DNA of 48,765 nucleotides from contig CALXCD010000007.1 in assembly GCA_944386715.1 (NCBI GenBank), forward strand, positions 1 through 48,765. Reading direction: 5' to 3'. The translations under genes were made by a program, and so were the position numbers. The DNA is from an uncultured Clostridia bacterium (lineage in GTDB: Bacteria > Bacillota > Clostridia > TANB77 > CAG-508). Every line of letters begins with the position of its first letter. Position 1 is the stretch's first letter. Under the pieces are notes generated by a model. The model was not told the origin of the DNA and made no database searches. It saw only the letters and a program-made list of their open reading frames with translations. This document shows positions 8,348 through 15,680 of this stretch, one piece after another.

Positions 8348-8485
8348 TTATTTCATTATAATATTTACTAGTTTTATTCTAGTTATATTGTATATCTTGT
8401 TAAAGGTTCTTGTAAATATCTTTATAACAATCCTCTCTTTCCAATTTAATTCTTTTTTCACTTCATTTAAAACTACATCTTTCAT
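8348..8485 (-). CDS. 45-aa cationic peptide at the prophage left end
   Basis: Starts at the ATG behind GAGGGG (spacing about 9) and runs MKDVVLNEVKKELNWKER to a TAA next to attL. Strongly basic and amphipathic, with no signal peptide. It is the last phage gene before the host junction. Its upstream region overlaps the promoter of the divergent small RNA at 8550. Not recognised; a conserved small phage protein or a toxin-like peptide are both possible. Confidence 0.5.
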   Translation of the reverse strand: MKDVVLNEVKKELNWKERIVIKIFTRTFNKIYNITRIKLVNIIMK

Positions 8486-8514
8486 AAAATATAACCCCTC
8501 TTTCGTATAAAAAT

Positions 8515-8543
8515 TTGACATTTTCTCTCAAAGAGGCTATACT
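8515..8543 (+). promoter_or_regulatory. Strong sigma-A promoter of small RNA
   Basis: TTGACA (8515-8520), 17 bp, TATACT (8538-8543). The inverted pair CTCAAAGAG (8527-8535) and CTCTTTGAG (8558-8566) flanks the -10 and may be an operator or the 5' hairpin of the RNA. Confidence 0.75.
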
Positions 8544-8549
8544 ACAAGT

Positions 8550-8628
8550 ATACATACTCTTTGAGTATTGTGTGGGTGAGAAAGATAGTTTTAGGTTGCA
8601 AGTATCACTATCTTTTCTCACTTTTTTT
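8550..8628 (+). ncRNA. Compact small RNA ending in an intrinsic terminator
   Basis: Predicted transcript of about 79 nt from the consensus promoter at 8515. It contains a 5' hairpin (ATACTC/GAGTAT) and a long 3' hairpin (GTGAGAAAGATAG 8576-8588 with CTATCTTTTCTCAC 8608-8621) followed by T7. No open frame with a ribosome binding site is present and no plus-strand gene follows, so the unit looks like a free-standing RNA. Function unknown; a phage regulatory RNA or an antitoxin-type RNA are candidates. Confidence 0.6.
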
Positions 8629-8659
8629 GTATTATATAGTATATCCTTTTAAAAATCAA

Positions 8660-8683
8660 AACCTATTTTCGACAAAATAGGTT
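8660..8683 (-). terminator. Terminator after the Spo0E-like gene
   Basis: A perfect 10-bp stem AACCTATTTT/AAAATAGGTT with a 4-nt loop, T-rich on the minus strand after the stem. Located 47 bp past the stop of the Spo0E-like gene. Confidence 0.65.
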
Positions 8684-8729
8684 GCAAATCATTGAAAATA
8701 CTGTAAAAATTTTTTTCAAATTTTTTCAA

Positions 8730-9074
8730 CTATGTTTTTGATAGTGTTCTACTTCTTAATTTATGCCAATTTAAACCACTCATGTATTTTAAGCTTTCTG
8801 AATTTAATAAGTACTTTTCTTTTGCATATTTATTCCATTCCTCAATAGAAGGAAATTTTGCAAATTCCTTTGTAATTTTTATTAAATGAAAAATAGATTC
8901 TTCATATTTAATATACAAAATATTTGTTTTATCATATTGTTTCTCGTTTTTATAAAATTCACTTACTAATTTGTCAAACTTTTCACTTAGTTTTTTAGTT
9001 TTTTTTGAATTAAGTCCGTTTTTTAAAACAGATTCATCTAATTTTTTTCTTATTTTTTCAAAATCATTTATCAT
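8730..9074 (-). CDS. Spo0E-like small protein with C-terminal extension
   Basis: 114 aa from the ATG behind GGTGG (an upstream GTG would add three residues). Residues 1-42 match the Spo0E family layout: a helix (FEKIRKKLDESVL), a turn at GLNS, then the signature helix LSEKFDKLVSEFY corresponding to SQELDxxI. Spo0E proteins dephosphorylate Spo0A-P and delay sporulation. The usual family length is 50-90 aa; here a second part follows, ending in the block NSESLKYMSG that recurs in the neighbouring 57-aa protein. It lies inside the prophage, so it could let the phage restrain host sporulation. The E in place of Q in the SQELD motif makes activity uncertain. Confidence 0.6.
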   Translation of the reverse strand: MINDFEKIRKKLDESVLKNGLNSKKTKKLSEKFDKLVSEFYKNEKQYDKTNILYIKYEESIFHLIKITKEFAKFPSIEEWNKYAKEKYLLNSESLKYMSGLNWHKLRSRTLSKT

Positions 9075-9164
9075 TTGTACCACCCATTTTTATATAAATT
9101 TCTGTCATGTTTCTTTTTTTACCTTTCTTATTTTAACACATTTTTTATTAATATGCATTAAAAA

Positions 9165-9185
9165 AGAGAAGATTATACTTCTCTT
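9165..9185 (-). terminator. Terminator overlapping the 57-aa gene stop
   Basis: AAGAGAAG/CTTCTCTT stem with a 5-nt loop; T5 follows on the minus strand. It covers the stop codon of the 57-aa gene. Confidence 0.7.
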
Positions 9186-9346
9186 GCTAATTTTATTATT
9201 TTTCTAAAACGTCTTGTTCTTGATATGTACTTTAAACTTTCTGAACTTAAAATTAAGTAATTATGTAATAACTTATTGTAATCTTTTTCTTTTTTAATAT
9301 TTAATACTTTTATCATTTGTAGAGATTTAATATACATTTCTTTCAT
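9173..9346 (-). CDS. 57-aa basic protein sharing a motif with the Spo0E-like neighbour
   Basis: Starts at an ATG behind GAGGTG (spacing 8). MKEMYIKSLQMIKVLNIKKE begins a helical, lysine-rich chain ending SSESLKYISRTRRF. The block S-E-S-L-K-Y-x-S is shared with the C-terminus of the 8730-9074 protein (NSESLKYMSG), followed in both by a basic tail. It looks like a stand-alone copy of that C-terminal module. Preceded by a Spo0A-box-like site. Function unknown. Confidence 0.6.
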   Translation of the reverse strand: MKEMYIKSLQMIKVLNIKKEKDYNKLLHNYLILSSESLKYISRTRRFRKIIKLAREV

Positions 9347-9403
9347 GATACATCACCTCTACGTTTATTGTATCATATTATGTTTATTTTGTTTGTTGTA
9401 TTT

Positions 9404-9437
9404 TGTCGAATTGTTAAAATATGTATTTTTATGTCAA
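9404..9437 (-). promoter_or_regulatory. Leftward promoter with Spo0A-box-like site
   Basis: TTGACA on the minus strand (9432-9437) with a weak -10 near 9411-9416, and TGTCGAA (9404-9410), the consensus Spo0A box, at the expected transcription start. A Spo0A box at the start point would repress the 57-aa gene and perhaps the Spo0E-like gene. The -10 is poor, so this is tentative. Confidence 0.35.
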
Positions 9438-9445
9438 ATAAACTG

Positions 9446-9475
9446 TTGACTAGGTAGTATGATTTTTGATATAGT
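9446..9475 (+). promoter_or_regulatory. Promoter of the 53-aa peptide unit
   Basis: TTGACT (9446-9451), 18 bp, TATAGT (9470-9475), directing transcription into the structured leader at about 9482. Confidence 0.6.
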
Positions 9476-9481
9476 ATGTAT

Positions 9482-9606
9482 CAGTTGAATACTCCTTCAA
9501 AGTTGGGTGCATAGATTAGTATTTACTTCTATGTCCAACTAAATATTAGTTTATGCACCTAACTTTTCGCAAGATGAGTTAGTGCAAGTACAAAAGAAGG
9601 AGGTGC
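9482..9606 (+). promoter_or_regulatory. Structured mRNA leader with mutually exclusive pairings
   Basis: Segment A (AGTTGGGTGCATA, 9501-9513) can pair with segment B (9530-9540) or, over 13 bp, with segment C (TATGCACCTAACT, 9552-9564). Segment C can instead pair with D (AGTTAGTGCA, about 9578-9587), and its GCACCT is complementary to the ribosome binding site AGGTGC (9601-9606). A:C pairing frees the ribosome binding site; C alone could block it. This is the layout of a translational riboswitch or of a toxin-type mRNA with a masked start. No known riboswitch class was recognised. Confidence 0.55.
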
Positions 9607-9609
9607 TTT

Positions 9610-9771
9610 ATGGAAAACAAGTACATAAGCATTGGGTTCATGTTTCTTTGTTTAGCAGTGCTGGTTGGAACGATTGGCATTTTCGGATATCAATTGTTCA
9701 TAAATAAAGAAAAGGTTGAAGTCAGTCCAGCAACTTACTTCAACCAATCCGATAATTCAACACACGAGTGA
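9610..9771 (+). CDS. 53-aa single-pass membrane peptide
   Basis: An ATG behind AAGGAGG opens a 53-residue frame: a short polar N-terminus (MENKYIS), one membrane helix (about residues 7-28, FMFLCLAVLVGTIGIFGY), then a soluble tail KEKVEVSPATYFNQ ending in THE. Its base composition is clearly less AT-rich than its surroundings. It has its own promoter, a long structured leader and a terminator overlapping the stop codon, so it is a complete one-gene unit. Size and topology match small membrane toxins of type I systems or small regulatory membrane peptides, but no family was recognised. Confidence 0.7.
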   Translation: MENKYISIGFMFLCLAVLVGTIGIFGYQLFINKEKVEVSPATYFNQSDNSTHE

Positions 9772-9793
9772 GGCGAAAGCCTTACTCTTTTTT
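9766..9793 (+). terminator. Terminator overlapping the 53-aa peptide stop
   Basis: GAGTGAGGC (9766-9774), GAAA tetraloop, GCCTTACTC (9779-9787), then T6. The stop codon lies within the 5' arm. Confidence 0.9.
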
Positions 9794-10095
9794 ATTAATT
9801 TACTTATATAATAGATATTCTCTTTTGTCAATAAATATTACGAATTGTTCACAAAAATGTAATATTTAAGTAAAAGAATTGTAACATTTCTATTACTATC
9901 TGTCAACATTATATCACAAATTTCTAAAAATTGCAAACTTTGAAAATCTTTAATTTTTCTTGAAATATCAATCAAAATCGACCTTTTATATTCCCTTTTA
10001 AGCCATTTTTATTTTTAGTTAATATACTTGTATGCCTTGATTTTTAGGTGTTTTTCAGTATTTTAAAAAATTTTAAACTTTTTTTAAAAAAACTA
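9794..10095. other. AT-rich gap without a recognised gene
   Basis: About 300 bp of very AT-rich DNA between the 53-aa unit and the hicAB promoter. No frame with a ribosome binding site, no RNA fold and no repeat beyond a weak AAATGT/ACATTT pair was seen. Confidence 0.6.
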
Positions 10096-10124
10096 TTGAC
10101 ATACGTATTAATACGTAGTATAAT
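10096..10124 (+). promoter_or_regulatory. hicAB promoter with palindromic operator in the spacer
   Basis: Full consensus TTGACA (10096-10101) and TATAAT (10119-10124) with a 17-bp spacer. The spacer is a perfect 16-bp palindrome, TACGTATTAATACGTA (10102-10117), ideally placed for repression by the HicB antitoxin's DNA-binding domain. Confidence 0.85.
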
Positions 10125-10148
10125 TATATTCAGAAAGGAGGATAATAA

Positions 10149-10326
10149 ATGCGAAGTAAACAGCTAATCAAATTGCTAAAGCAAAATGGTTGGCAGGAAA
10201 TATCCCAAAAAGGTTCTCATTTAAAGATGAGAAAACGGAAACCAAATTGAGATAATTCCAATACATAATAAAGACATACCAATCGGAACTGCTGAAGCAA
10301 TACTAAAAAGGACGGGGTTGAAATAA
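10149..10326 (+). pseudogene. hicA: HicA-type mRNA interferase, frameshifted
   Basis: HicA toxins are small double-stranded-RNA-binding-fold nucleases that cut mRNA; the catalytic His lies in G-S-H. The first frame gives MRSKQLIKLLKQNGWQEISQ KGSHLKMRK, then hits a stop. The rest, IEIIPIHNKDIPIGTAEAIL to GLK, is in the +1 frame. Removing the C at AAAA-C-GGA joins them into a normal HicA of about 58 aa; an extra A is the alternative. AAGGAGG precedes the ATG. Inactive as written. Confidence 0.85.
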
Positions 10327-10346
10327 TTACCCCTTCCTATACTACA

Positions 10347-10390
10347 CTATAAAATTTAGCATGTTGGAGGAGAATGCTTTAATTTTATAG
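10347..10390 (+). promoter_or_regulatory. Hairpin between hicA and hicB
   Basis: A perfect 10-bp outer stem (CTATAAAATT/AATTTTATAG) plus an inner AGCAT/ATGCT, with GGAGG in the loop. It separates toxin and antitoxin genes by an unusually long 127 bp and could act in mRNA processing or in differential translation. Confidence 0.45.
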
Positions 10391-10453
10391 AAAATGTCTG
10401 TTTACCATTTATTTTTCTTCTTTCTATTTTTATAAACTTTGGGAGGTAAAGAA

Positions 10454-10846
10454 ATGAGAAATCAATTAACTGTCTTTCCTGCAATATTTACTTACGATGG
10501 TAAATATTACAATGTTGACTTTATTGATTTAAAAGGATGTTCAACTTATGGAGACAGTATTCAAAATGCTTACTTAATGGCTCAGGATGCTATGGGTCTA
10601 TATTTGGATGATATGACTAATTTTCCAACACCTACTTTAGATTTTTCAGATGTTACTTTACAAAAAAATCAGTTTATTTCATTTGTAAGTATTGATATGG
10701 ATGAATATCATAAAAAATTTAACAATAAATCAATAAAGAAAACTTTAACTATACCAGAATGGTTGAATTACTTATCAGAAAAAAACAATATTAACTTTTC
10801 ACAAGTTTTACAAGAAGCACTAAAAGAAAAATTAGGTATTGACTAA
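10454..10846 (+). CDS. hicB: HicB-family antitoxin
   Basis: 130 aa from the ATG behind GGAGG (an upstream TTG lies before the ribosome binding site). The N-terminal part (AIFTYDGKYYNVDFIDLKGC, then SIQNAYLMAQDAMGLYL) is the RNase-H-like HicB fold that binds HicA. The C-terminal part (KTLTIPEWLNYLSEKNNINF SQVLQEALK) is a ribbon-helix-helix DNA-binding domain, fitting autoregulation at the palindrome at 10102. Its partner hicA is frameshifted. Confidence 0.88.
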   Translation: MRNQLTVFPAIFTYDGKYYNVDFIDLKGCSTYGDSIQNAYLMAQDAMGLYLDDMTNFPTPTLDFSDVTLQKNQFISFVSIDMDEYHKKFNNKSIKKTLTIPEWLNYLSEKNNINFSQVLQEALKEKLGID

Positions 10847-10906
10847 TTTTTTTAAATATCATATAATATATATAAAGAAACGCATTTATTATCCTTAAAA
10901 GGAGAA

Positions 10907-10942
10907 AAAAGCTAGACTAGAAATTAATCTAATCTAGCTTTT
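10907..10942. terminator. Bidirectional terminator between hicB and endolysin
   Basis: AAAAGCTAGACTAG (10907-10920) pairs with CTAATCTAGCTTTT (10929-10942). T runs follow on both strands, serving convergent hicB and the phage lysis operon. Confidence 0.8.
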
Positions 10943-10945
10943 ATT

Positions 10946-12470
10946 TTATTTATAAGCATTTGTATTTATATAAGCATATCGTCCTGTTTTAACTACATAA
11001 ACATAGTCTATATTAGAAGATACATTTCTTACAATTTTTATTTGCGTTAAAGGTAAATATGTGTATCTAATTCCTGTTAAATTTGAATTAGAATATAGAT
11101 AAGTTGTAGCTTTTAACCTTTTATATTGTCCTACTGTATTTTTAATTGTAGGACCTGTAGAAGTTGTATAGTTAGAAGTATTAATATAAGCTATTCTTCC
11201 TGTTAAATTTACTCTTACTTTATCTACATTACTAGATATGTTTTGTAATATTGTTACTGTTGTATTTGCTTTATAAGTGTATCTAATTCCTGTCAAATTG
11301 CTGTTAGAATATAAATAACAAGCTTTTGTTTTTCTTGTTTGTCCTACTGTATTTGAAACAACAGGGTTAGTATATGTTTGTACTAGATAATCAGAACAAA
11401 CCCATCTATTTGAGCCAATATTAGACCAATTTGAATTTGTACTTTCTACTGTTACTCTTGTACCATCTGACAAAGCTCCTACTATAGCTCCATTTGGAGC
11501 ATTTCTCACATTTACTCCTATACCTGTAGATGTTTTAACATATCTTGTATAACCTTGTGTTATAACAGGTTGATTATTGTTAGTTTCTGTATTCCCATCG
11601 TGTTTATAAGCATAAAATCCATTGTAATTTGCATAATTTCTAAAGTTTTCTATACTACAATACACAGTATTTCCACTAACTGTTACCTTGCCTCTTCTTG
11701 TAGAAGTTTCATATTTTCCTGCGTACAAATAAGGGTCGTAAATTTTTAACATGTCCCCTTCAATTCCTACAATTACCATTAAATGACCTTTAGTTGTAAA
11801 TAAGCCGTTGTTTACAGATACAACTAAATAATGATTGTTTCTTAATAGATTTACTGCTTCGTCTAGTTTGTATGTTTCTTGATATTCTATATCGAATGTA
11901 TCTGCAACAAATCTAAACGCACTTAAATAAGTACCGTTTCCAGAACTTCTATATCCGTATTTGACAAACAAATCTGCCATTGTATCAGGAGTAATTGTAC
12001 CTTTTGTTGCTGTTACAATCATTGCTGCCGATGTAGGTCCGACAACCAGAAGTTCCGATTGTTTGATTTGAATTTCCTACACTTGAATACATCTTATTTG
12101 CCCAACGACTGTCAATTTGACTGTAATATGTAAGTCCTTTGTAATCCCCTAAACTAATTTGAGGGTATTCGCTAGTCCCTTCATAAGCTACTTCCCCTTG
12201 AAGTTTGAAACTTTCATCTTCTACTTCTTGCTCTGTAGCTTTTTCCTGCTCTTCTGTTTGTTCTATAATTTCAGTTGTTGCTAAATTTGCGACATCTTCG
12301 TCGCTCATTTGATATGTGCTTATATAGTCTTTTATTTCATTTACTGCACTATTTATTATTTCTTCTGTTGAACTATCTTTATTTACATTATAAAAGCCTA
12401 GTCCACTTAAAATTCCTATTAAAACAGCTACAATTATTACTATAATACTTCGTTTCTTTGTTTTATTCAT
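10946..12470 (-). pseudogene. Phage endolysin, C39-type peptidase with SH3 and repeats, frameshifted
   Basis: Membrane-anchored lysin. Residues 8-28 form an N-terminal membrane helix (IIVIIVAVLIGILSGLGFY), followed by an acidic linker, then a papain-like C39 peptidase: YYSQIDSRWANKMYSS, active-site cysteine in TSGCGPTSAAM, and histidine in GHLMVIVG. A bacterial SH3 domain (VNVRNAPNGAIVGAL) and two 60-residue repeats (LYSNSNLTGIRYTY twice) follow. The frame breaks exactly at the catalytic Cys: TGT-C-GGA-CCT carries one extra C (near 12041), so residues up to TSGC and the rest from GPTSAAM are in different frames. Corrected length is about 507 aa. Last gene of the lysis module; probably needs holin or membrane depolarisation for activity if intact. 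Confidence 0.85.
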
Positions 12471-12483
12471 TTTGATTTACCTC

Positions 12484-12915
12484 CTATAAAAATTTTGATA
12501 ATCCTAAAGCTCCTGCTATTATTGTTAAAATAGCTGTAATAATCCAAGAAATTATCTTACTTTTTGAATTTCTCCAATTTTCAGCATCTTTACCTACAGT
12601 TTCTTGTTCGAGCTTACTGTCTAATTTTTCATATTTCTTCTCTAAATCATTGCATTTTTCTTTCAATAATTCGGTTTCTTTACTATTTGCTGTATTGCTT
12701 CTCATCATTGCTTCCTTAAAATTAATACTTGTTTGTTTTAAATCTTCAGCTATGTTTTTAATTTGTTCTACTGTTACAGATAGAGACTTGTCCACATTAT
12801 TTAAAACTCTTTCATTTTCGTTAAGTCTAGCTTCTGCCTCATTTATTCTTTTAGTATTTGATTTACTTCTTTCTTCTACAGCAACTAATCTTTCTAATAT
12901 TTGTGCTTCTTGCAT
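12484..12915 (-). CDS. Holin-like XhlA-type protein
   Basis: 143 aa from the ATG behind GAGG (a GTG four codons upstream is possible). A long coiled coil (residues 5-110, heptads rich in L, E and K) is followed by a C-terminal membrane helix (IISWIITAILTIIAGALGL). This is the layout of XhlA/hemolysin-type phage proteins that act with holins in lysis. It directly precedes the endolysin. The start overlaps the stop of the previous gene (TAATATG). Confidence 0.7.
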   Translation of the reverse strand: MQEAQILERLVAVEERSKSNTKRINEAEARLNENERVLNNVDKSLSVTVEQIKNIAEDLKQTSINFKEAMMRSNTANSKETELLKEKCNDLEKKYEKLDSKLEQETVGKDAENWRNSKSKIISWIITAILTIIAGALGLSKFL

Positions 12916-12916
12916 A

Positions 12917-13138
12917 TTAGTCCTCACTTTCTACATTTTCTTCTGTAGATGGTCCTGTGACTTCTGTAGCTTCTATCACTTCTTCTTTGTATTTTTCTTC
13001 TACCTTTAAAGTTAAAGCCGTATAATCTTCATCGCTTATTTTAGACATTGCATAAAATACATCTAGTTTGTTTTGTATGACTAACTTTTTTGAATAATAT
13101 TTCTTTTCGATTAGATTATTTAACAAATTTACTAACAT
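12917..13138 (-). CDS. Small phage protein between fibre and holin (XkdX-position)
   Basis: 73 aa. Helical N-terminus EKKYYSKKLVIQNKLDVFYA with SDEDYTALT, then an acidic tail. Small proteins of this type with the K-Y-Y...KLDVF pattern sit after tail fibres in many Firmicute siphophages. No enzymatic motif. Function unknown; possibly structural. Confidence 0.6.
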   Translation of the reverse strand: MLVNLLNNLIEKKYYSKKLVIQNKLDVFYAMSKISDEDYTALTLKVEEKYKEEVIEATEVTGPSTEENVESED

Positions 13139-13139
13139 A

Positions 13140-15497
13140 TCATTCTACCTCCTTTAATAAATCATTTTCTAAATTTTCTATTAACATTGCACTTGTTTGT
13201 GTTGTGCTTAATAATTCTTCTAATGCTGTTATTCTGTCATCTTGTTGCTTTTGCCAAGTTTCTAGGTCTTTTTTATAGTCTACATCAAGTATTGCTATGC
13301 TATCTGTTGTTATATTTGTTATGTTTTTATATGTTTGCATTTCGTCTAGTTTTTCTAGAGCTTCTATTTGTTCTTGTATCAAGTCTAGTTTTGTTGCTTC
13401 TGTTTTTTTGTAATATAATGTAACTGGTGTCCCTGCATTGTACAACTCTTGCATTTTTGCTTTAAACTCTTCTAAAGTAGATATTCCATCTAAGCCTGTT
13501 CCGACGTAATAAGCAGTGTTCATTGCTAATCCTGTTCCTTCTATATTATTTTGAGCGATAGTATCTACAGCATAATTCTTATAATGAGTGTTTATAATTG
13601 TTGCTTCTTCCTTGTTGTTTGCTGGTGTTTCTGCGTTCGTAAAAATGTTTTTTGCTTCGAAATAAAATGCATTATTGCTTGTTGTTGCGTGTTTTCTCCA
13701 GTCTTCATTTCCTGTTATTTCATACTTACTCCAGTTATGAACTTCTTTTTTGTTGATTCTGTCGAACTCATCTTCTAACAGCATTTCTTGTTGAATTGGA
13801 ACTGTTACACTGTTTTCTTCATGTTCTATATATGAAGTCGCAACTTCATTTTCTTCTACTTTCATATTTTCAAATAAAGCATAATCGCTATTATTTTTTT
13901 GTTTTCTAATACAAATATATTTTGTATTTGCTGTTGTTACTATCTGTTTGTTTGTTTCAGTAGAATGCAATATGTTGTAAGTGCATTTTGCGTTTGCAAG
14001 AGGTTCTGTATCACTTATTCCATATACGATATTTGCTGTTGTACCTTCAACTGGACTTCTAGAAAGAGTATATGTAGAATTTGGCTTAACAGGTATTTTT
14101 ATTATCTTAGTACTAGAAGTTTCTTTAAAAGTTTCATCTGTATCTATTGTTAGTTTATCTGCGTAATTATCTTCATTGTATAAATTTTCATTTATTGCAA
14201 TTATTTTTACGCTACCTAAATTATAAGGAGAATGACTTGTTGCTATTTCACCTTCTTCTATTTTTAATTTCATTTCGAAATTACTGAATACTATTCCCGA
14301 AGCATTTACCCAAATTTGAATGACTAAATCAGTATCTTCTGTAAGTTCAAAAATAAAAGAATTTGTCCCTTCTTCAATATTAGCTCCACTTATGTTTCCA
14401 TAACTTTTAGAAGTGTCGTTCTTTTTTCTGATATAAAGAGCAAAATCATCACTGCCTTGCTTTTCGAAACTTCCAGAAATATGAGCTTTAAAAATATATT
14501 TTCCTTTTTTAAAATTACCTATGTCTACATATCCTCCGCTCAAAATATTCTGCGCTCCATTTGTTGTACCATTTAACTCCAAACAGCTTTCTTTTTGAGT
14601 TACGTTTACGCCAAGTTGTATATAACTTTTTTCTTGCATGTGTAATAGATTTATATTGTTTCCAACAGTTTCGATTTTCGATGGATGATTTAAAGAAGGA
14701 CTTGCTCCGAATCTTTCATAGTTTTCATCAATTGTGTGTTCTCCTTCAAGTATCATAAAATCCGTAATTGTTGCAACACAATTAGCGTTTTCACCATTAT
14801 TAATAAAACAATATAAAAAACTTACCTCTTGGTCTGTAGTTACTTTCAATGCATAAGTCCCATTAGATGTTGCAGTCACAGTAGCCCCTACGTTGTCTTG
14901 GGCTGAATTTTTAAATGAAAAGCCTACATTTTGTTGATTAAATGTAGAATTTTCTAATTTTAACTTGAAATATATTGTATATGTACCAGCTGGAAGATTT
15001 TTGGTCAAATAGTAATTATTGACTCTATTTGTACTTTTTCTTAAAATGAAACCTGTTTTATCACTAGTTAGTTCTTTAGTTCCTGCATACATAGTAGCAG
15101 TTTCAATATTAAATAAATTTTTACCAGTTCTTGTTTCTTGTTTTGTATTTCCTTTTATATCAATCTTACAACTAGATTTAGCACTATCTGTTAAATGTAT
15201 GAACTCTCCTGAGGCTTGTCCATGTATTGCATAATCATCAAATTCTTTTTTTGTTTTTTCTAGTTCTTCTTCGATTTCTGATATGTTTTGCTTTACTTCT
15301 GTGTCATCGTAGTTTTCTAGGCTATCTAGCTTTTTTTTGTATTCATTTGTAAAGTCATTTGCGCTTAGTTCTTTTCCTGGTATTTTTTGTACTTTATTAG
15401 TATCTATACTTTCTACCATTTTTTTCATATCACCTGGTACATCTGCAACCGAACTATAGTCATCTGGATAATATATTCCATTTTCTGTAGTAGCCAT
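13140..15497 (-). CDS. Tail fibre / receptor-binding protein
   Basis: 785 aa from the ATG that lies 7 nt behind AAGGAG (the ATG two codons upstream is too close). The N-terminus MATTENGIYYPDDYSSVADV is typical of phage fibre anchors. A coiled coil (about 55-95) follows, then two or three carbohydrate-binding-like beta domains (AGTYTIYFKLKLE; GKYIFKAHISG; NSTYTLSRS) and a C-terminal helical region. The repeated beta domains suggest cell-wall glycan recognition. It sits between the baseplate gene and the lysis module. Confidence 0.75.
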   Translation of the reverse strand: MATTENGIYYPDDYSSVADVPGDMKKMVESIDTNKVQKIPGKELSANDFTNEYKKKLDSLENYDDTEVKQNISEIEEELEKTKKEFDDYAIHGQASGEFIHLTDSAKSSCKIDIKGNTKQETRTGKNLFNIETATMYAGTKELTSDKTGFILRKSTNRVNNYYLTKNLPAGTYTIYFKLKLENSTFNQQNVGFSFKNSAQDNVGATVTATSNGTYALKVTTDQEVSFLYCFINNGENANCVATITDFMILEGEHTIDENYERFGASPSLNHPSKIETVGNNINLLHMQEKSYIQLGVNVTQKESCLELNGTTNGAQNILSGGYVDIGNFKKGKYIFKAHISGSFEKQGSDDFALYIRKKNDTSKSYGNISGANIEEGTNSFIFELTEDTDLVIQIWVNASGIVFSNFEMKLKIEEGEIATSHSPYNLGSVKIIAINENLYNEDNYADKLTIDTDETFKETSSTKIIKIPVKPNSTYTLSRSPVEGTTANIVYGISDTEPLANAKCTYNILHSTETNKQIVTTANTKYICIRKQKNNSDYALFENMKVEENEVATSYIEHEENSVTVPIQQEMLLEDEFDRINKKEVHNWSKYEITGNEDWRKHATTSNNAFYFEAKNIFTNAETPANNKEEATIINTHYKNYAVDTIAQNNIEGTGLAMNTAYYVGTGLDGISTLEEFKAKMQELYNAGTPVTLYYKKTEATKLDLIQEQIEALEKLDEMQTYKNITNITTDSIAILDVDYKKDLETWQKQQDDRITALEELLSTTQTSAMLIENLENDLLKEVE

Positions 15498-15499
15498 TC

Positions 15500-15668
15500 T
15501 CATTCTCCTTTCATTTCACTGTATGTAAAATTTTTTATCTGATCATATTTTTTAGCTTTTATTTCATCGTAAATTAAATATCTTGTTGCCTTTATTTTTA
15601 ATTTAAAATTAGAACCGCACATGTATTTTAGACGGTTCTAATATAATTTCTTGTATTTTATTTGGCAT
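15500..15668 (-). pseudogene. Small tail-region protein, frameshifted
   Basis: An ATG behind AAGGAGG opens MPNKIQEIILEPSKIHV and then stops. Dropping one C (plus-strand G at 15617, GTG-C-GGT) continues as GSNFKLKIKATRYLIYDEIK to MKGE, a 55-aa protein whose length then fits exactly (168 nt). Similar small proteins with a V-G-S-x-F-K-L-K-I-K core occur next to phage fibres. The extra base also completes a perfect 10-bp inverted repeat, ATTAGAACCG/CGGTTCTAAT. Confidence 0.6.
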
Positions 15669-15680
15669 TTAACTACCTCC

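Noticed and set aside
8668..8674. Spo0A-box match TTCGACA
   Set aside because: It lies in the loop and stem edge of a clear terminator hairpin after the Spo0E-like gene, not near a promoter.
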